Numbered from the stretch's first letter, positions 17,462 to 26,589 are shown. The stretch: DNA of 64,000 bases from CAYXAA01 sp964462985 (GCA_964462985.1 CAYXAA010000019.1:17990-81989), one strand, 5' to 3'. Translations and numbers: made by a program. Notes: generated by a model from the letters alone, not told the origin.

Positions 17462-19405
17462 ATGTCCGACAAGCTCTATCCCGTGCCGGCTGACCTCGCC
17501 GCCGCGGCGCGTGTCGACAACGCCAAATATCTCGAGATGTATCGGCAATCGATCGATAATCCGGATGCTTTCTGGGGTGAACACGGAAAAAGAATAGACT
17601 GGATCAAACCTTATACCAAGGTTAAGAATTCATCTTACGATTATCACAACGTCTCGATCAAATGGTTTGAGGACGGCAGCTTGAATGTGGCGGCCAACTG
17701 TATTGACCGCCATTTGGCAACCCGCGGAGACCAGCCGGCAATCGTCTGGGAGGGCGATGACCCGTCGGAGCACAAGGTCATTACCTACAAGGAACTGTCT
17801 CGCGAGGTGAACCGCTTCGCCAACGTGCTTTTGGCCAAGGGTGTCAAGAAGGGTGACCGGGTTACGATCTATTTGCCGATGATCCCCGAAGCCGCCTACG
17901 CCATGCTCGCCTGCGCCCGGATCGGTGCTGTGCACTCAGTGGTGTTCGGCGGCTTTTCGCCCGACAGCCTCGCCCAGCGCATCACCGGTTGCTCTTCCAG
18001 GGTGCTGATTACCGCCGATGAGGGCCTGCGCGGCGGCCGCAAGGTGCCGCTCAAGGCCAATGCCGATGTTGCGGCGGATAAGAGCGGCCTGGTCGAGACG
18101 ATGATCGTCGTGCGCCGCACCGGTGGCAGCGTTCCCATGACCGAAGGGCGTGACGTCTGGTACCACGACGAAGCGGCCCGCGTGTCAGACGAGTGCGCGC
18201 CGGTGGAGGTCAACGCGGAGGATCCGCTGTTCATCCTTTATACGTCGGGCTCGACGGGCCAGCCAAAAGGCGTGTTACACACTACGGGCGGCTATCTCGT
18301 CTACGTATCGATGACACATGAATACGTCTTTGATTATCGTGACGGTGAGGTCTACTGGTGCACCGCCGACGTCGGCTGGGTCACCGGCCACAGCTATATC
18401 GTCTATGGTCCGCTCGCTAACGGCGCGACCACCCTGATGTTCGAAGGCGTGCCGACCTATCCGAGCCCAAGCCGATTCTGGGAGGTCATCGACAAACACA
18501 GGGTCTCGATCTTCTACACCGCACCGACGGCAATTCGCGCACTGATGGGCGCGGGCGACGATCACGTCAAGAAGACTTCGCGTCAGTCGCTGCGCATCCT
18601 CGGTTCGGTCGGCGAGCCGATCAATCCGGAAGCATGGATCTGGTACCATGATGTGGTCGGTGACGGCCGCTGCCCGATTGTGGACACGTGGTGGCAGACG
18701 GAGACCGGCGGCATCCTGATAACTCCGCTGCCCGGTGCCACGACGCTAAAGCCCGGCTCGGCGACGCGGCCGTTCTTTGGTGTGCAGCCGGCGCTAGTCG
18801 ACGGTGAGGGCAATGTACTTGAGGGTGCTGCCGAGGGAAATCTCGTCATTCTCGACAGCTGGCCCGGTCAAATGCGCACCGTGTTTGGCGACCACGATCG
18901 CTTCGTCCAGACTTATTTCTCAACCTACAAGGGCATGTACTTTACCGGCGACGGCTGCCGTCGCGACGAAGATGGTTACTATTGGATCACCGGTCGCGTC
19001 GACGACGTCATCAATGTCTCCGGTCACCGAATGGGAACGGCAGAAGTGGAATCTGCACTGGTCGCTCATCCGAAGGTGTCAGAGGCCGCTGTCGTTGGCT
19101 ACCCGCACAGTCTCAAGGGACAGGGGATTTACGCTTATGTCACGCTGATGGCCGGGGAGACGCCGTCAGAAGAACTGCGCAAGGAACTGGTCGATTGGGT
19201 CCGCAAGGAAATTGGCCCGATCGCTTCACCCGACCTGATCCAGTTTGCACCAGGCCTGCCCAAGACCCGCTCGGGCAAGATCATGCGCCGCATCCTGCGC
19301 AAGATTGCCGAAGACAGCTTCGACAATCTCGGGGATACGTCGACGCTGGCTGATCCGGCGGTGGTCGAGGATCTCATCGAAAACAGGCAAAACCGGCGCG
19401 CGTGA
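17462..19405 (+). CDS. acs: Acetyl-CoA synthetase
   Basis: This AMP-forming enzyme activates acetate to acetyl-CoA. It is 647 aa, the standard length. Visible motifs are the P-loop-like YTSGSTGQPKGVLHT near residue 260, DTWWQTETGG near 415, SGHRMGTAEVESAL near 520 and the C-terminal acylation site PKTRSGKIMRR around residue 605, whose Lys is the target of reversible acetylation in the family. GGGAGGAA is placed correctly before the ATG at 17462. Confidence 0.97.
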   Translation: MSDKLYPVPADLAAAARVDNAKYLEMYRQSIDNPDAFWGEHGKRIDWIKPYTKVKNSSYDYHNVSIKWFEDGSLNVAANCIDRHLATRGDQPAIVWEGDDPSEHKVITYKELSREVNRFANVLLAKGVKKGDRVTIYLPMIPEAAYAMLACARIGAVHSVVFGGFSPDSLAQRITGCSSRVLITADEGLRGGRKVPLKANADVAADKSGLVETMIVVRRTGGSVPMTEGRDVWYHDEAARVSDECAPVEVNAEDPLFILYTSGSTGQPKGVLHTTGGYLVYVSMTHEYVFDYRDGEVYWCTADVGWVTGHSYIVYGPLANGATTLMFEGVPTYPSPSRFWEVIDKHRVSIFYTAPTAIRALMGAGDDHVKKTSRQSLRILGSVGEPINPEAWIWYHDVVGDGRCPIVDTWWQTETGGILITPLPGATTLKPGSATRPFFGVQPALVDGEGNVLEGAAEGNLVILDSWPGQMRTVFGDHDRFVQTYFSTYKGMYFTGDGCRRDEDGYYWITGRVDDVINVSGHRMGTAEVESALVAHPKVSEAAVVGYPHSLKGQGIYAYVTLMAGETPSEELRKELVDWVRKEIGPIASPDLIQFAPGLPKTRSGKIMRRILRKIAEDSFDNLGDTSTLADPAVVEDLIENRQNRRA

Positions 19406-19450
19406 ACGCTGAGCCACCCAGAGGCGGGCAAGCGAAACAGGCAAGTGGAG

Positions 19451-19476
19451 CGGCCGCGGATTGAGGGACGCGGCCG
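19451..19476. terminator. Hairpin between acs and the TadG-like gene
   Basis: CGGCCGCG, a 10-base loop, then CGCGGCCG: a perfect 8-bp stem lying between two convergent genes. There is no proper T-run on either side, so intrinsic termination is plausible but not proven. Confidence 0.4.
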
Positions 19477-19523
19477 TCTAAGCAACTTGAGTACCAGCAG
19501 AACCCGGATTGCACCATTTGCCG

Positions 19524-20861
19524 CTATCTGGAGAGGTAAATCGACTGAATTTCATTGGCGATTTTCTGGAAGGCAGCGATGAGTTGCGCCTGGTCTTTCG
19601 CGAGATAATACGTTTTGCTGCTACTTGCGCAGTACTCCATAAGCTTTCCTGCCGCAGTATTGCTAGAATTTTTGAAGTATATCGAGTATATCTTAATCTT
19701 AGTATCCTTCATTGCGTCGCATAATTTTCGCGCGCGACTAAAGGCAGGCCCATTATAGTCATGCTCGTTGCTCTGAATCTCCTGCCATTCTTTCTTGCAG
19801 ACGGATCTAAGGCGCCCGTCAACCCACTTCAATTCACATATGTCGGCATAATCGTAGTGTCTGTTGAAGCCTCCGTCTGTCATAAGAACGGCAAACTTCA
19901 GTACATCGTCCTCGACTCTTGCATAAGAGGCGGGTGCGCTGTCTGAGGGCCATAGGGACGACCAATTTGGTGACAGCGTATACCAGCCCCACTGGATTCC
20001 AGTCTGTCCTGCCGTCATGCCGTTGGCTGCTAAAGAGGAAACTGCGCTCGAAAGCGCACCACGATCGCTCGACAGCGGCAGAAGCTTCGAAGTCGATGAG
20101 CAGGCCGAAGTGCCGCCACCGAAAAAGACGGAATACTCGTCCGCATAGTTATACACGGCATCTGTGTATTTTTCCGGACCTTCGCGCTCTGTGACGCACC
20201 TCGTGGTAGTACCATTTGATACCGTGCTCGCGTAGTTTCCAAGATTGACTCCCTGACTATACGGGACCAGGGAAATACGCACTTTCGATTCGCTGGACGT
20301 CGTGCCTGCCGGGATCAGAATATCGACCAAACTTTGCGCCGCGTTGCGCAGCGCCGGCATATCCGACCTCATCGACAACGTCACATCCACCACCATCGCC
20401 ACTTCTACGTCGTAATGCGAGAAGGTCGATTCCGAAAAAGCGTTTACAGTCAAAGTCTTGATGCCGCTAATGCTGATGAAGGTCGTCGGAATCGTCGCCG
20501 AAGCCGATACATCTAGCGTACCTGCATCGCGATTGATGTTGACGACCACATCGCCGACCGTGACATCGCTGTAGCCGGCCAGTTCCATGTTGGCATTGAA
20601 GAAATCTGAGACGGTTTCCGTGACCTGCTCCTTGGTGGCCATGGAGGTCGACAGTTGACGGGCGCCAGCGAGAGTGGCCGAATCCAGAGCGCGCTCGATC
20701 GCGATGCGCGTGTTATAGGCACGTCCGAAATCGATACCGGAGCCGGCAACCAGTATCAGTACAACCATCGCGAAACCGGCGATGATGGCGACATTGCCGC
20801 GACGGTCATGAAGAAAGCTTGCGACGAGCAAGCACAGTTGGGTCTTGTAAGCTCTGACCAT
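19524..20861 (-). CDS. TadE/TadG-like pilus-associated protein with vWA domain
   Basis: The 445-aa protein has an N-terminal RRGNVAIIAGFAMVVLILVAGSGIDFGRAYNTR segment (about residues 20-52), the typical TadE/TadG membrane anchor with a pseudopilin-like start, followed by ERALDSATLAGARQL. A von Willebrand A-like domain begins near residue 150 (AMVVDVTLSMRSDM, a DxTxS variant of the MIDAS motif) and includes FAVLMTDGGFN. TadG-type proteins are minor components of Flp/Tad pili. No other tad gene is in the window, so this is an orphan copy. A perfect CtrA motif lies 106 bp upstream. The gene looks richer in A+T than its neighbours. Confidence 0.85.
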   Translation of the reverse strand: MVRAYKTQLCLLVASFLHDRRGNVAIIAGFAMVVLILVAGSGIDFGRAYNTRIAIERALDSATLAGARQLSTSMATKEQVTETVSDFFNANMELAGYSDVTVGDVVVNINRDAGTLDVSASATIPTTFISISGIKTLTVNAFSESTFSHYDVEVAMVVDVTLSMRSDMPALRNAAQSLVDILIPAGTTSSESKVRISLVPYSQGVNLGNYASTVSNGTTTRCVTEREGPEKYTDAVYNYADEYSVFFGGGTSACSSTSKLLPLSSDRGALSSAVSSLAANGMTAGQTGIQWGWYTLSPNWSSLWPSDSAPASYARVEDDVLKFAVLMTDGGFNRHYDYADICELKWVDGRLRSVCKKEWQEIQSNEHDYNGPAFSRARKLCDAMKDTKIKIYSIYFKNSSNTAAGKLMEYCASSSKTYYLAKDQAQLIAAFQKIANEIQSIYLSR

Positions 20862-20966
20862 GTCGAATTGCCCGAGGACGACGTTGGGTCGGCCAGTACT
20901 GTTGGCCGATCAACGTGAGCAGGGCGTTAAGATACATTCGACGCGGCGTCCAATTTATCGAATGCG

Positions 20967-20981
20967 TTAAGCGGGTGTTAA
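20967..20981. promoter_or_regulatory. CtrA-type binding site upstream of the TadG-like gene
   Basis: TTAA-GCGGGTG-TTAA matches the full-length CtrA consensus TTAA-N7-TTAA exactly. It sits 106 bp before the start of the TadG-like gene, whose Caulobacter relatives in the pilus cluster are cell-cycle controlled by CtrA. Inference from motif and gene type. Confidence 0.5.
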
Positions 20982-21139
20982 ATCACTGAGAAATGGCGGA
21001 GACCAGACGCAGCTGCCAGACTTCCGGGCACTATCGTCTGTTTGCGCTCCGCCTGAAGACCCAATCGTCAGCCAGAAGAATTCACCTTTGCCTGCGCCGA
21101 CACAAGTGTAGCCAATGAATGGGAAGCAGAAGCTTCGCC

Positions 21140-21760
21140 TCAGGGATCAAGCTCGGTATCCCAGTATAGAAAATCAAGCCAACTATCGTGCAGATAGTTA
21201 GGAGGGAACAAGCGACCGTTGTTGTGAAGATCTTGGACTGTCGGAGCGAAGGGCAGATGCGTCGGCCACATGCCGGCATCGGCACAAGACTTATTCGCCT
21301 TGCGCAGATTGCAGGGCGAGCAGGCGGTGATAACGTTCTCCCAAGTGGTTTGCCCGCCCTTCGACCGAGGAACGAGATGATCGAAAGTGAGATCTTCGCG
21401 GTTGCCGCAATACTGGCACTGGAATCGATCGCGAAGAAAGACATTAAAGCGGGTGAAGGCCGGATGGCGAGTTGGCTTTACGAACGTCTTGAGCGAGACG
21501 ACGCTCGGCAGGCGAAATTCCAAACTGGGACTTCGAACGCTGACATCATACTCTGAGACAATATTCACCCGATCGAGGAAGACCGCCTTGACGGCGTCCT
21601 GCCACGCCCAGAGCGACAGCGGATAGTAGCTCAGCGGTCTGTAGTCCGCATTAAGCACCAGAGCCGGGTGGGCACCTGCGGATACGGCAACTGTCAACCT
21701 GCGCTCCTCATGCCGGTTCGAAGGTCCAATCACCAGATCAACCTTCATGAGTGCAGGCAT
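21140..21760 (-). CDS. HNH endonuclease family protein
   Basis: The 206-aa protein has an HNH nuclease core at about residues 110-155: FLRDRFQCQYCGNREDLTFDHLVPRSKGGQTTWENVITACSPCN, with two CxxC zinc-binding pairs (CQYC and CSPC) and the DH of the catalytic motif. The N terminus (LVLNADYRPLSYYPLSLWAWQDAVKAVF) and C terminus are those of a widespread housekeeping-type alphaproteobacterial family of unknown role. No restriction or phage genes are adjacent, so a defence role is unsupported. Confidence 0.88.
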   Translation of the reverse strand: MPALMKVDLVIGPSNRHEERRLTVAVSAGAHPALVLNADYRPLSYYPLSLWAWQDAVKAVFLDRVNIVSEYDVSVRSPSLEFRLPSVVSLKTFVKPTRHPAFTRFNVFLRDRFQCQYCGNREDLTFDHLVPRSKGGQTTWENVITACSPCNLRKANKSCADAGMWPTHLPFAPTVQDLHNNGRLFPPNYLHDSWLDFLYWDTELDP

Positions 21761-21841
21761 ATTGTAGAGCGACAGTGACAGCCTTGTGAAGACTGCTTCT
21801 CGCCGGCAAAGACTCTCGCGGTCTGTTTCACCGCATAAAGA

Positions 21842-21866
21842 CGACCGCTGCCATCAGCAGCGATCG
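21842..21866 (-). terminator. Probable intrinsic terminator downstream of leuC
   Basis: Read on the minus strand: CGATCGCTGC, loop of 5, GCAGCGGTCG (10-bp stem with one G-T wobble), followed by a short T-rich stretch. It lies about 130 bp after the leuC stop and before the HNH gene. Confidence 0.5.
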
Positions 21867-21992
21867 CTCGCGATCTCCCGCAGGTGTCGACAGTCCTTGA
21901 CCGCAGCGCAGGCTCTCAACCAATGACGGCAGCCGCCGGATCGATACAACTTTGAGACCAGGGCGAATCACATCGCCTCGGCAGCCGCCGTT

Positions 21993-23405
21993 TCAACCGT
22001 GCGGCCAGGTGCGAATGTCGACGAAGCGGCCGGCGATCGCCGCCGCTGCGGCCATCGCAGGCGACACGAGATGCGTTCGGCCCTTAAATCCCTGGCGGCC
22101 TTCAAAGTTGCGGTTCGAGGTCGAGGCACAGCGCTCTCCAGGGGCGAGCTTGTCGGCATTCATCGCCAGACACATTGAACAACCCGGCTCACGCCATTCA
22201 AAGCCTGCCGCCTTGAAGATCTTGTCGAGGCCTTCTGCCTCGGCCTGCTCCTTGACCAATCCCGAACCGGGCACGACCATGGCCTTGACAGTCTCGGCGA
22301 CCTTGTGACCTTCAACCATGGTGGCGGCAGCGCGCAGATCCTCAATACGGCCGTTGGTGCAGGAGCCGATGAAGACACGGTCAATCGCGATGTCGGTGAT
22401 TTTTGTCCCCGGCTTCAGCCCCATGTAGTCGAGGGCCCGCCACTTGGATGCGCGCCGGTTCTCGTCGGTGATCTCGTCCGGATCCGGCACCACGCCAGTG
22501 ACCGAGACCACATCCTCGGGGCTAGAGCCCCAGGTGACGATCGGGGGCAGGTTGGCTGCATCGAGTCTAACCTCGCGGTCGAAATGCGCGCCCTCGTCGG
22601 AATAGAGCGTTTTCCAATAAGCGAGCGCGAGATCCCAAGCCTGTCCGGTCGGCGCCTTCGGCCGGCCTTGGATATAACGAAATGTCTTCTCGTCCGGCGC
22701 GATCAGGCCCGCTCGGGCGCCGCCCTCGATCGACATGTTGCAGACCGTCATGCGGCCTTCCATCGAGAGCGACCGGATCGCCTCGCCGGCGTATTCGATC
22801 ACATGGCCAGTGCCGCCGGCGGTTCCAATCTCGCCGATGATGGCAAGAATGATGTCCTTGGCGGTGACACCATCGGGCAGAGCGCCATCAACGGTGACCC
22901 GCATGTTCTTCGCCTTCTTCTGGATCAGCGTCTGGGTGGCGAGCACATGCTCGACTTCCGAGGTGCCGATACCGTGGGCAAGTGCCCCGAAAGCACCATG
23001 GGTCGAAGTGTGGCTATCGCCGCAGACGATGGTCATGCCCGGCAGGGTGAAGCCCTGTTCAGGTCCGACGATGTGAACGATGCCCTGACGTCGGTCGGTC
23101 TCGTTGTAGTACTCCACACCAAACTCAGCCGCGTTATCCGCCAGGGTCTTGACCTGCAGCGCCGACTCCGGATCGTCGATGCCATGGCTGCGGTCCGTGG
23201 TCGGCACGTTGTGGTCGACGACAGCGAGTGTGCGGGCCGGCTGGCGCACCTTGCGCCCGGCAATCCTGAGACCCTCGAACGCTTGCGGGCTCGTCACCTC
23301 GTGCACGAGATGGCGGTCGATGTAGAGCAGACAGGTGCCATCGTCCTGGGTGTCGACGACATGGTCGTCAAAGATCTTGTCATAGAGGGTGCGAGGTGCG
23401 GTCAT
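21993..23405 (-). CDS. leuC: 3-isopropylmalate dehydratase, large subunit
   Basis: This aconitase-family [4Fe-4S] enzyme isomerises 2- to 3-isopropylmalate in leucine synthesis. It is 470 aa from the ATG at 23405 (MTAPRTLYDKIFDDHVV), the usual start. Cluster ligands are visible in VFIGSCTNGRIEDL and GCSMCLAMN; GDSHTSTHGAFGALAHGIGTSEVEHVL is another signature. It needs LeuD, but neither leuD nor leuB follows; the next gene downstream is the HNH protein. Upstream lies rplS with a terminator between, so leuC has its own promoter. Confidence 0.97.
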   Translation of the reverse strand: MTAPRTLYDKIFDDHVVDTQDDGTCLLYIDRHLVHEVTSPQAFEGLRIAGRKVRQPARTLAVVDHNVPTTDRSHGIDDPESALQVKTLADNAAEFGVEYYNETDRRQGIVHIVGPEQGFTLPGMTIVCGDSHTSTHGAFGALAHGIGTSEVEHVLATQTLIQKKAKNMRVTVDGALPDGVTAKDIILAIIGEIGTAGGTGHVIEYAGEAIRSLSMEGRMTVCNMSIEGGARAGLIAPDEKTFRYIQGRPKAPTGQAWDLALAYWKTLYSDEGAHFDREVRLDAANLPPIVTWGSSPEDVVSVTGVVPDPDEITDENRRASKWRALDYMGLKPGTKITDIAIDRVFIGSCTNGRIEDLRAAATMVEGHKVAETVKAMVVPGSGLVKEQAEAEGLDKIFKAAGFEWREPGCSMCLAMNADKLAPGERCASTSNRNFEGRQGFKGRTHLVSPAMAAAAAIAGRFVDIRTWPHG

Positions 23406-23717
23406 GGCTTTGCGATCCGTCGATGTGGGCTGGTAACATTCAGAAGCCGGCGAGCGGCAGGCCAAGCGCGCCTCAAAGGCGAGTCAGCGGTGTCCCGCTA
23501 ATGCGGACGAAGAATCGCGACGGCAGGCGCTTCTTGTCCTGCAGCACGAAGCCTCTGAAGGCGTAATGTCCGAACAGCCTCTCCATCCCGTGCTCATAGC
23601 AACATTAGAGATTTTGGGCAATCCAGGCGAAGCGCAGCCGTACCAACAGTCAGAGGAAGCAAAAAAGCGGCCCCGAGGAAGAGCCGCTTTCTGGTCTTGG
23701 GTACGGGCGCGATCTGC
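23406..23717. other. rplS-leuC intergenic region
   Basis: This 312-bp gap holds the rplS terminator at 23661-23690 and must hold the leuC promoter. I see no leader peptide rich in leucine codons on the minus strand and no RNA gene. Confidence 0.4.
23661..23690 (-). terminator. Intrinsic terminator of the rpsP-rplS operon
   Basis: On the minus strand AAAGCGGC, an 11-base loop and GCCGCTTT are followed by TTTT-rich sequence. This is a textbook hairpin plus T-run 28 bp after the rplS stop. Confidence 0.88.
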
Positions 23718-24200
23718 TTATTCGGCGGCGGCGTCGGCGCTGGAGGCCTTCGCCTCCGCGGCGGCCTGTTTGGCGGCTGCGGCCTCTGCGCGGGCAGCAG
23801 CGGCTTCCGCCTTGACTTCTTCGTTGAGCTTGCGCGCGCGGGCGTTGGTTGCCTCGACGATACGGGCCGACTTGCCACGACGATCCCGCAGGTAATAGAG
23901 CTTGGCTCGGCGCACCTTGCCGCGGCGCACGACCTCGACACTCTCGATCATTGGCGAATACAGCGGAAACACGCGCTCTACGCCTTCACCGTAAGAGATC
24001 TTGCGCACGGTAAAGTTCTCATTGAGGCCAGCACCCGCGCGGGCGATACAGACGCCCTCATAGGCCTGAGTCCGGGTGCGGTTACCCTCTGTAACCTTAA
24101 CGTTCACCTTAACGGTGTCGCCCGGGGAGAATTCCGGAATCTTGCGGACCGTCTCGATCTTCGCCATCTGCTCGGCGTCAAGCTGCTCGATGATGTTCAT
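23718..24200 (-). CDS. rplS: 50S ribosomal protein L19
   Basis: The 160-aa protein of the large subunit contacts 16S rRNA at the subunit interface. The core is classic: IPEFSPGDTVKVNVKVTEGNRTR, YEGVCIARAGAGLNENFTVRKISYGEGVERVFPLYSP, VRRAKLYYLRDRRGK. After about residue 125 an alanine/glutamate-rich tail of some 35 residues follows (EEVKAEAAAARAEAAAAKQ), longer than in E. coli (115 aa) and probably helical. It ends the rpsP-rimM-trmD-rplS series. Confidence 0.97.
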   Translation of the reverse strand: MNIIEQLDAEQMAKIETVRKIPEFSPGDTVKVNVKVTEGNRTRTQAYEGVCIARAGAGLNENFTVRKISYGEGVERVFPLYSPMIESVEVVRRGKVRRAKLYYLRDRRGKSARIVEATNARARKLNEEVKAEAAAARAEAAAAKQAAAEAKASSADAAAE

Positions 24201-24434
24201 GGCCTTTGCCCTTTTAAGTTACGCGAAGAGAGCGTCCGCCAACGGCTTCGCCGCCGGGACGATGCATCGCTTGTCGCCACTACCGGAATACCGGACAATC
24301 GGGACTGGGACCATTCGCCTGCGCAATAGACCAACGCGACGCGGCCCGTCTGAGCCCGTTCGGCGCGCGTCATAACGCAAAGCAGCGGCGTTGTCATGTG
24401 GTTTCGTCGTCGGGAGCCGTTGGTACATCGTCCG

Positions 24435-25142
24435 TCACTGCTCTTCAGCGCCCTCGCGATACGCCTGCCACAAATCGGGCCGGCGCATGCGGGTCCACGT
24501 TTCCGCCTGTTCACGACGCCAGGCGGCGATCCTCGCATGGTCACCCGAGGTTAGAACCTCAGGGATGATCCGACCCTCGAAGTCCTGCGGACGGGTGTAG
24601 TGTGGATGCTCGAGCAGGCCGGTCTCAAAACTCTCCATCTTGCCGCTCTCTGCATTGCCCATCACCCCCGGCAGCAGACGAACCACGGCATCAAGCAGCA
24701 CCATGGCAGCGAGCTCGCCGCCAGAGAGGACATAGTCGCCGATCGAGACTTCCTGAAGATCACGAGCGTCGATCACCCGCTGATCGACGCCCTCGAACCG
24801 GCCGCACACGATGAGCATTCCCGGACCACCGCTTAACGAGCGCACCATTGCTTGGGTCAAGGGACGCCCCCTCGGGCTCATCAACAGCCGGGGGCGTGGG
24901 TCGCCTTCCGAGCTTGCTGCATCGATCGCCCGGGCCAGAACATCTGCCCTTAGAACCATACCCGCGCCGCCACCTGCCGGCGTATCATCCACCGACCGAT
25001 GTCGGCCCGTGGCGTGGTCACGGATCTGGCACAGATCCAGCGACCAAGCCCCGCGCTCCAGAGCTCTTCCAGACAAAGAAAGTCCTAAAGGTCCGGGAAA
25101 CATCTCCGGATAGAGCGTCAGAATAGTGGCGGCGAAGGCCAT
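24435..25142 (-). CDS. trmD: tRNA (guanine-N1)-methyltransferase
   Basis: TrmD methylates G37 of tRNAs, preventing +1 frameshifting. It is 235 aa. Landmarks of the trefoil-knot SPOUT fold are CGRFEGVDQRVI, SIGDYVLSGGELAAM and LLPGVMGNAESGKMESFE, and the N terminus TILTLYPEMFPGPL matches the family. It sits between rimM and rplS; the 234-bp gap to rplS is unusually wide for this operon and shows no convincing gene. Confidence 0.96.
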   Translation of the reverse strand: MAFAATILTLYPEMFPGPLGLSLSGRALERGAWSLDLCQIRDHATGRHRSVDDTPAGGGAGMVLRADVLARAIDAASSEGDPRPRLLMSPRGRPLTQAMVRSLSGGPGMLIVCGRFEGVDQRVIDARDLQEVSIGDYVLSGGELAAMVLLDAVVRLLPGVMGNAESGKMESFETGLLEHPHYTRPQDFEGRIIPEVLTSGDHARIAAWRREQAETWTRMRRPDLWQAYREGAEEQ

Positions 25143-25278
25143 GTCTCAGCGTCCATGCTGACGAGAAGGGCTTCCAGATTCGTAGCCCCGCATGAAATAG
25201 GGCTCAAGCGCCCGGTCCACTCTGATCCGCTCCAACGCCGCATGTCAGGCAGCACCCGCCGGAGACCATGGCGGCGCC

Positions 25279-25821
25279 CTATTCGTCGGTTCCTGCGCCG
25301 CCAAGTGCTTCGCTTTCCGACAAATAGCCCTGGGGAATCTCAATCACGATCCGGCCAGCGGCAAGGTCGATTTCCGGTACGAAGGCCGCGGTGAAGGGCA
25401 GATAGAAACTGCGGCCGCTGTCCGGCTCCACCTCGACAAGATCGCTTGCCCCAAAGTTCGGCACGGCCACGACCGTGCCCACGCGCTCGCCTGAGGCGGT
25501 CACGGCAGAAAGGCCAATAAGGTCGCTGTGATAGAACTCGTCGTCGTCCTCAGGCTCCGGGAGGCGATCGCGTGGCACAAAGAGGTCGACACCGTTCAGC
25601 GCCTCGGCGGCATTGCGGTCGTCGACGCCCATGAAGCGCACGAGAACCACGCCCTTCTGCGGCCGGGCCGATACCACGATAAGGCGCGCGCCGTCCGCAG
25701 TCTCAAGCGGGCCGTAGCTGGCGAAGGCCAACGGGTCGTCACCATAAGGCTTGACCCGAACCTCGCCGCAAATGCCGTGCGCGGCACCGACGCGGGCGAC
25801 CAGGATGCGGCTTTCGGCCAT
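25279..25821 (-). CDS. rimM: Ribosome maturation factor RimM
   Basis: The 180-aa two-domain (RimM plus PRC-barrel) factor binds S19 and helps 16S 3'-domain maturation. The N terminus shows VARVGAAHGICGEVRVKPYGDDP; the middle VRFMGVDDRNAAEALNGVDLFVPRDRLP; the PRC part YHSDLIGLSAV and LPFTAAFVPEIDLAAGRIVIEIP. In the rpsP-rimM-trmD-rplS operon, 38 bp after rpsP. Confidence 0.95.
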   Translation of the reverse strand: MAESRILVARVGAAHGICGEVRVKPYGDDPLAFASYGPLETADGARLIVVSARPQKGVVLVRFMGVDDRNAAEALNGVDLFVPRDRLPEPEDDDEFYHSDLIGLSAVTASGERVGTVVAVPNFGASDLVEVEPDSGRSFYLPFTAAFVPEIDLAAGRIVIEIPQGYLSESEALGGAGTDE

Positions 25822-25859
25822 TCCCGTCAGGCTCCGACGGCACCGCGCTTACGCAATAG

Positions 25860-26234
25860 TCACTCGGCCGATGCTTCGGCTGCGGCGGCCGCAGCATCTT
25901 CCTCCGCCTGCTTGCGGGCAGCAAGCCGCTCCTTGGCCTTGGTGCCCATTTCGGCCTTCTTCGGATTGTTGCGCGGCTCACGCTTCAGAATGCCGGCGGC
26001 GTCGAGGAAGCGATGGACGCGGTCCGTCGGGGTTGCGCCGTGCGACAGCCAATGCTTGATGCGATCGACATCGAGCACGACGCGGTTCTCGTGGTCCTTC
26101 GGCAGCATCGGGTCATATAGTCCCAGCTTCTCAATGAAACGACCGTCGCGCGGCGAGCGGGCATCGGCAAGAACGATACGATAGAACGGGCGCTTCTTGG
26201 CGCCGCCGCGGGCGAGACGAATCTTCAGTGCCAT
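25860..26234 (-). CDS. rpsP: 30S ribosomal protein S16
   Basis: The 124-aa small-subunit protein begins MALKIRLARGGAKKRPFYRIVLADAR and continues GRFIEKLGLYDP, all classic. As in L19, there is a C-terminal Ala/Glu-rich extension (EEDAAAAAAEASAE) beyond the about 80-residue core, a common alphaproteobacterial feature. It heads the rpsP-rimM-trmD-rplS series and follows the chorismate mutase gene by 30 bp. Confidence 0.97.
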   Translation of the reverse strand: MALKIRLARGGAKKRPFYRIVLADARSPRDGRFIEKLGLYDPMLPKDHENRVVLDVDRIKHWLSHGATPTDRVHRFLDAAGILKREPRNNPKKAEMGTKAKERLAARKQAEEDAAAAAAEASAE

Positions 26235-26264
26235 TCTTCTTTTCTCCTGGGGTATGGTCGCCGC

Positions 26265-26579
26265 TCAGCGGCGAATGGCTTCGTGGTGCCGAATTACTTC
26301 CCTGACAATGAAGTTGAGGAATTTCTCGGCGAAATCAGGATTGAGATCCGCGTCATGGGCAAGTTGCCGGAGACGGGCGATCTGCTGCTCCTCGCGCGCC
26401 GGATCGGCCGGCGGCAGGTCGTGGGTCGCTTTCAACACGCCAACGCGCTGGGTGCATTTAAAGCGCTCCGCGAGCATATGGACGAGCGCGGCATCGATGT
26501 TGTCGATCGAAGCCCGCAGCGCCCTGAGTTCGACCAGCGCGGGATTTTCCGCGCCGAGGCGATGTTCGGCATCGCTCAT
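26265..26579 (-). CDS. Chorismate mutase (AroQ class)
   Basis: The 104-aa all-helical AroQ-type protein converts chorismate to prephenate for phenylalanine and tyrosine synthesis. Motifs: ELRALRASIDNIDAALVHMLAERFKCTQRVGVLKA, then LPPADPAREEQQIARLRQLAHDADLNPDFAEKFLNFIVREVIRHHE. It lies 10 bp after ffh and before rpsP, the standard alphaproteobacterial order ffh-aroQ-rpsP. Confidence 0.92.
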   Translation of the reverse strand: MSDAEHRLGAENPALVELRALRASIDNIDAALVHMLAERFKCTQRVGVLKATHDLPPADPAREEQQIARLRQLAHDADLNPDFAEKFLNFIVREVIRHHEAIRR

Positions 26580-26589
26580 TCTGAGTCAC

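Noticed and set aside
22305..23501. 398-codon plus-strand frame opposite leuC
   Set aside because: It is antisense to a full leuC with all iron-sulfur motifs; no recognisable domain on the plus strand.
24219..24428. 69-codon frame between trmD and rplS
   Set aside because: Composition looks random and no similarity is recognisable; kept only as a note on the wide gap.
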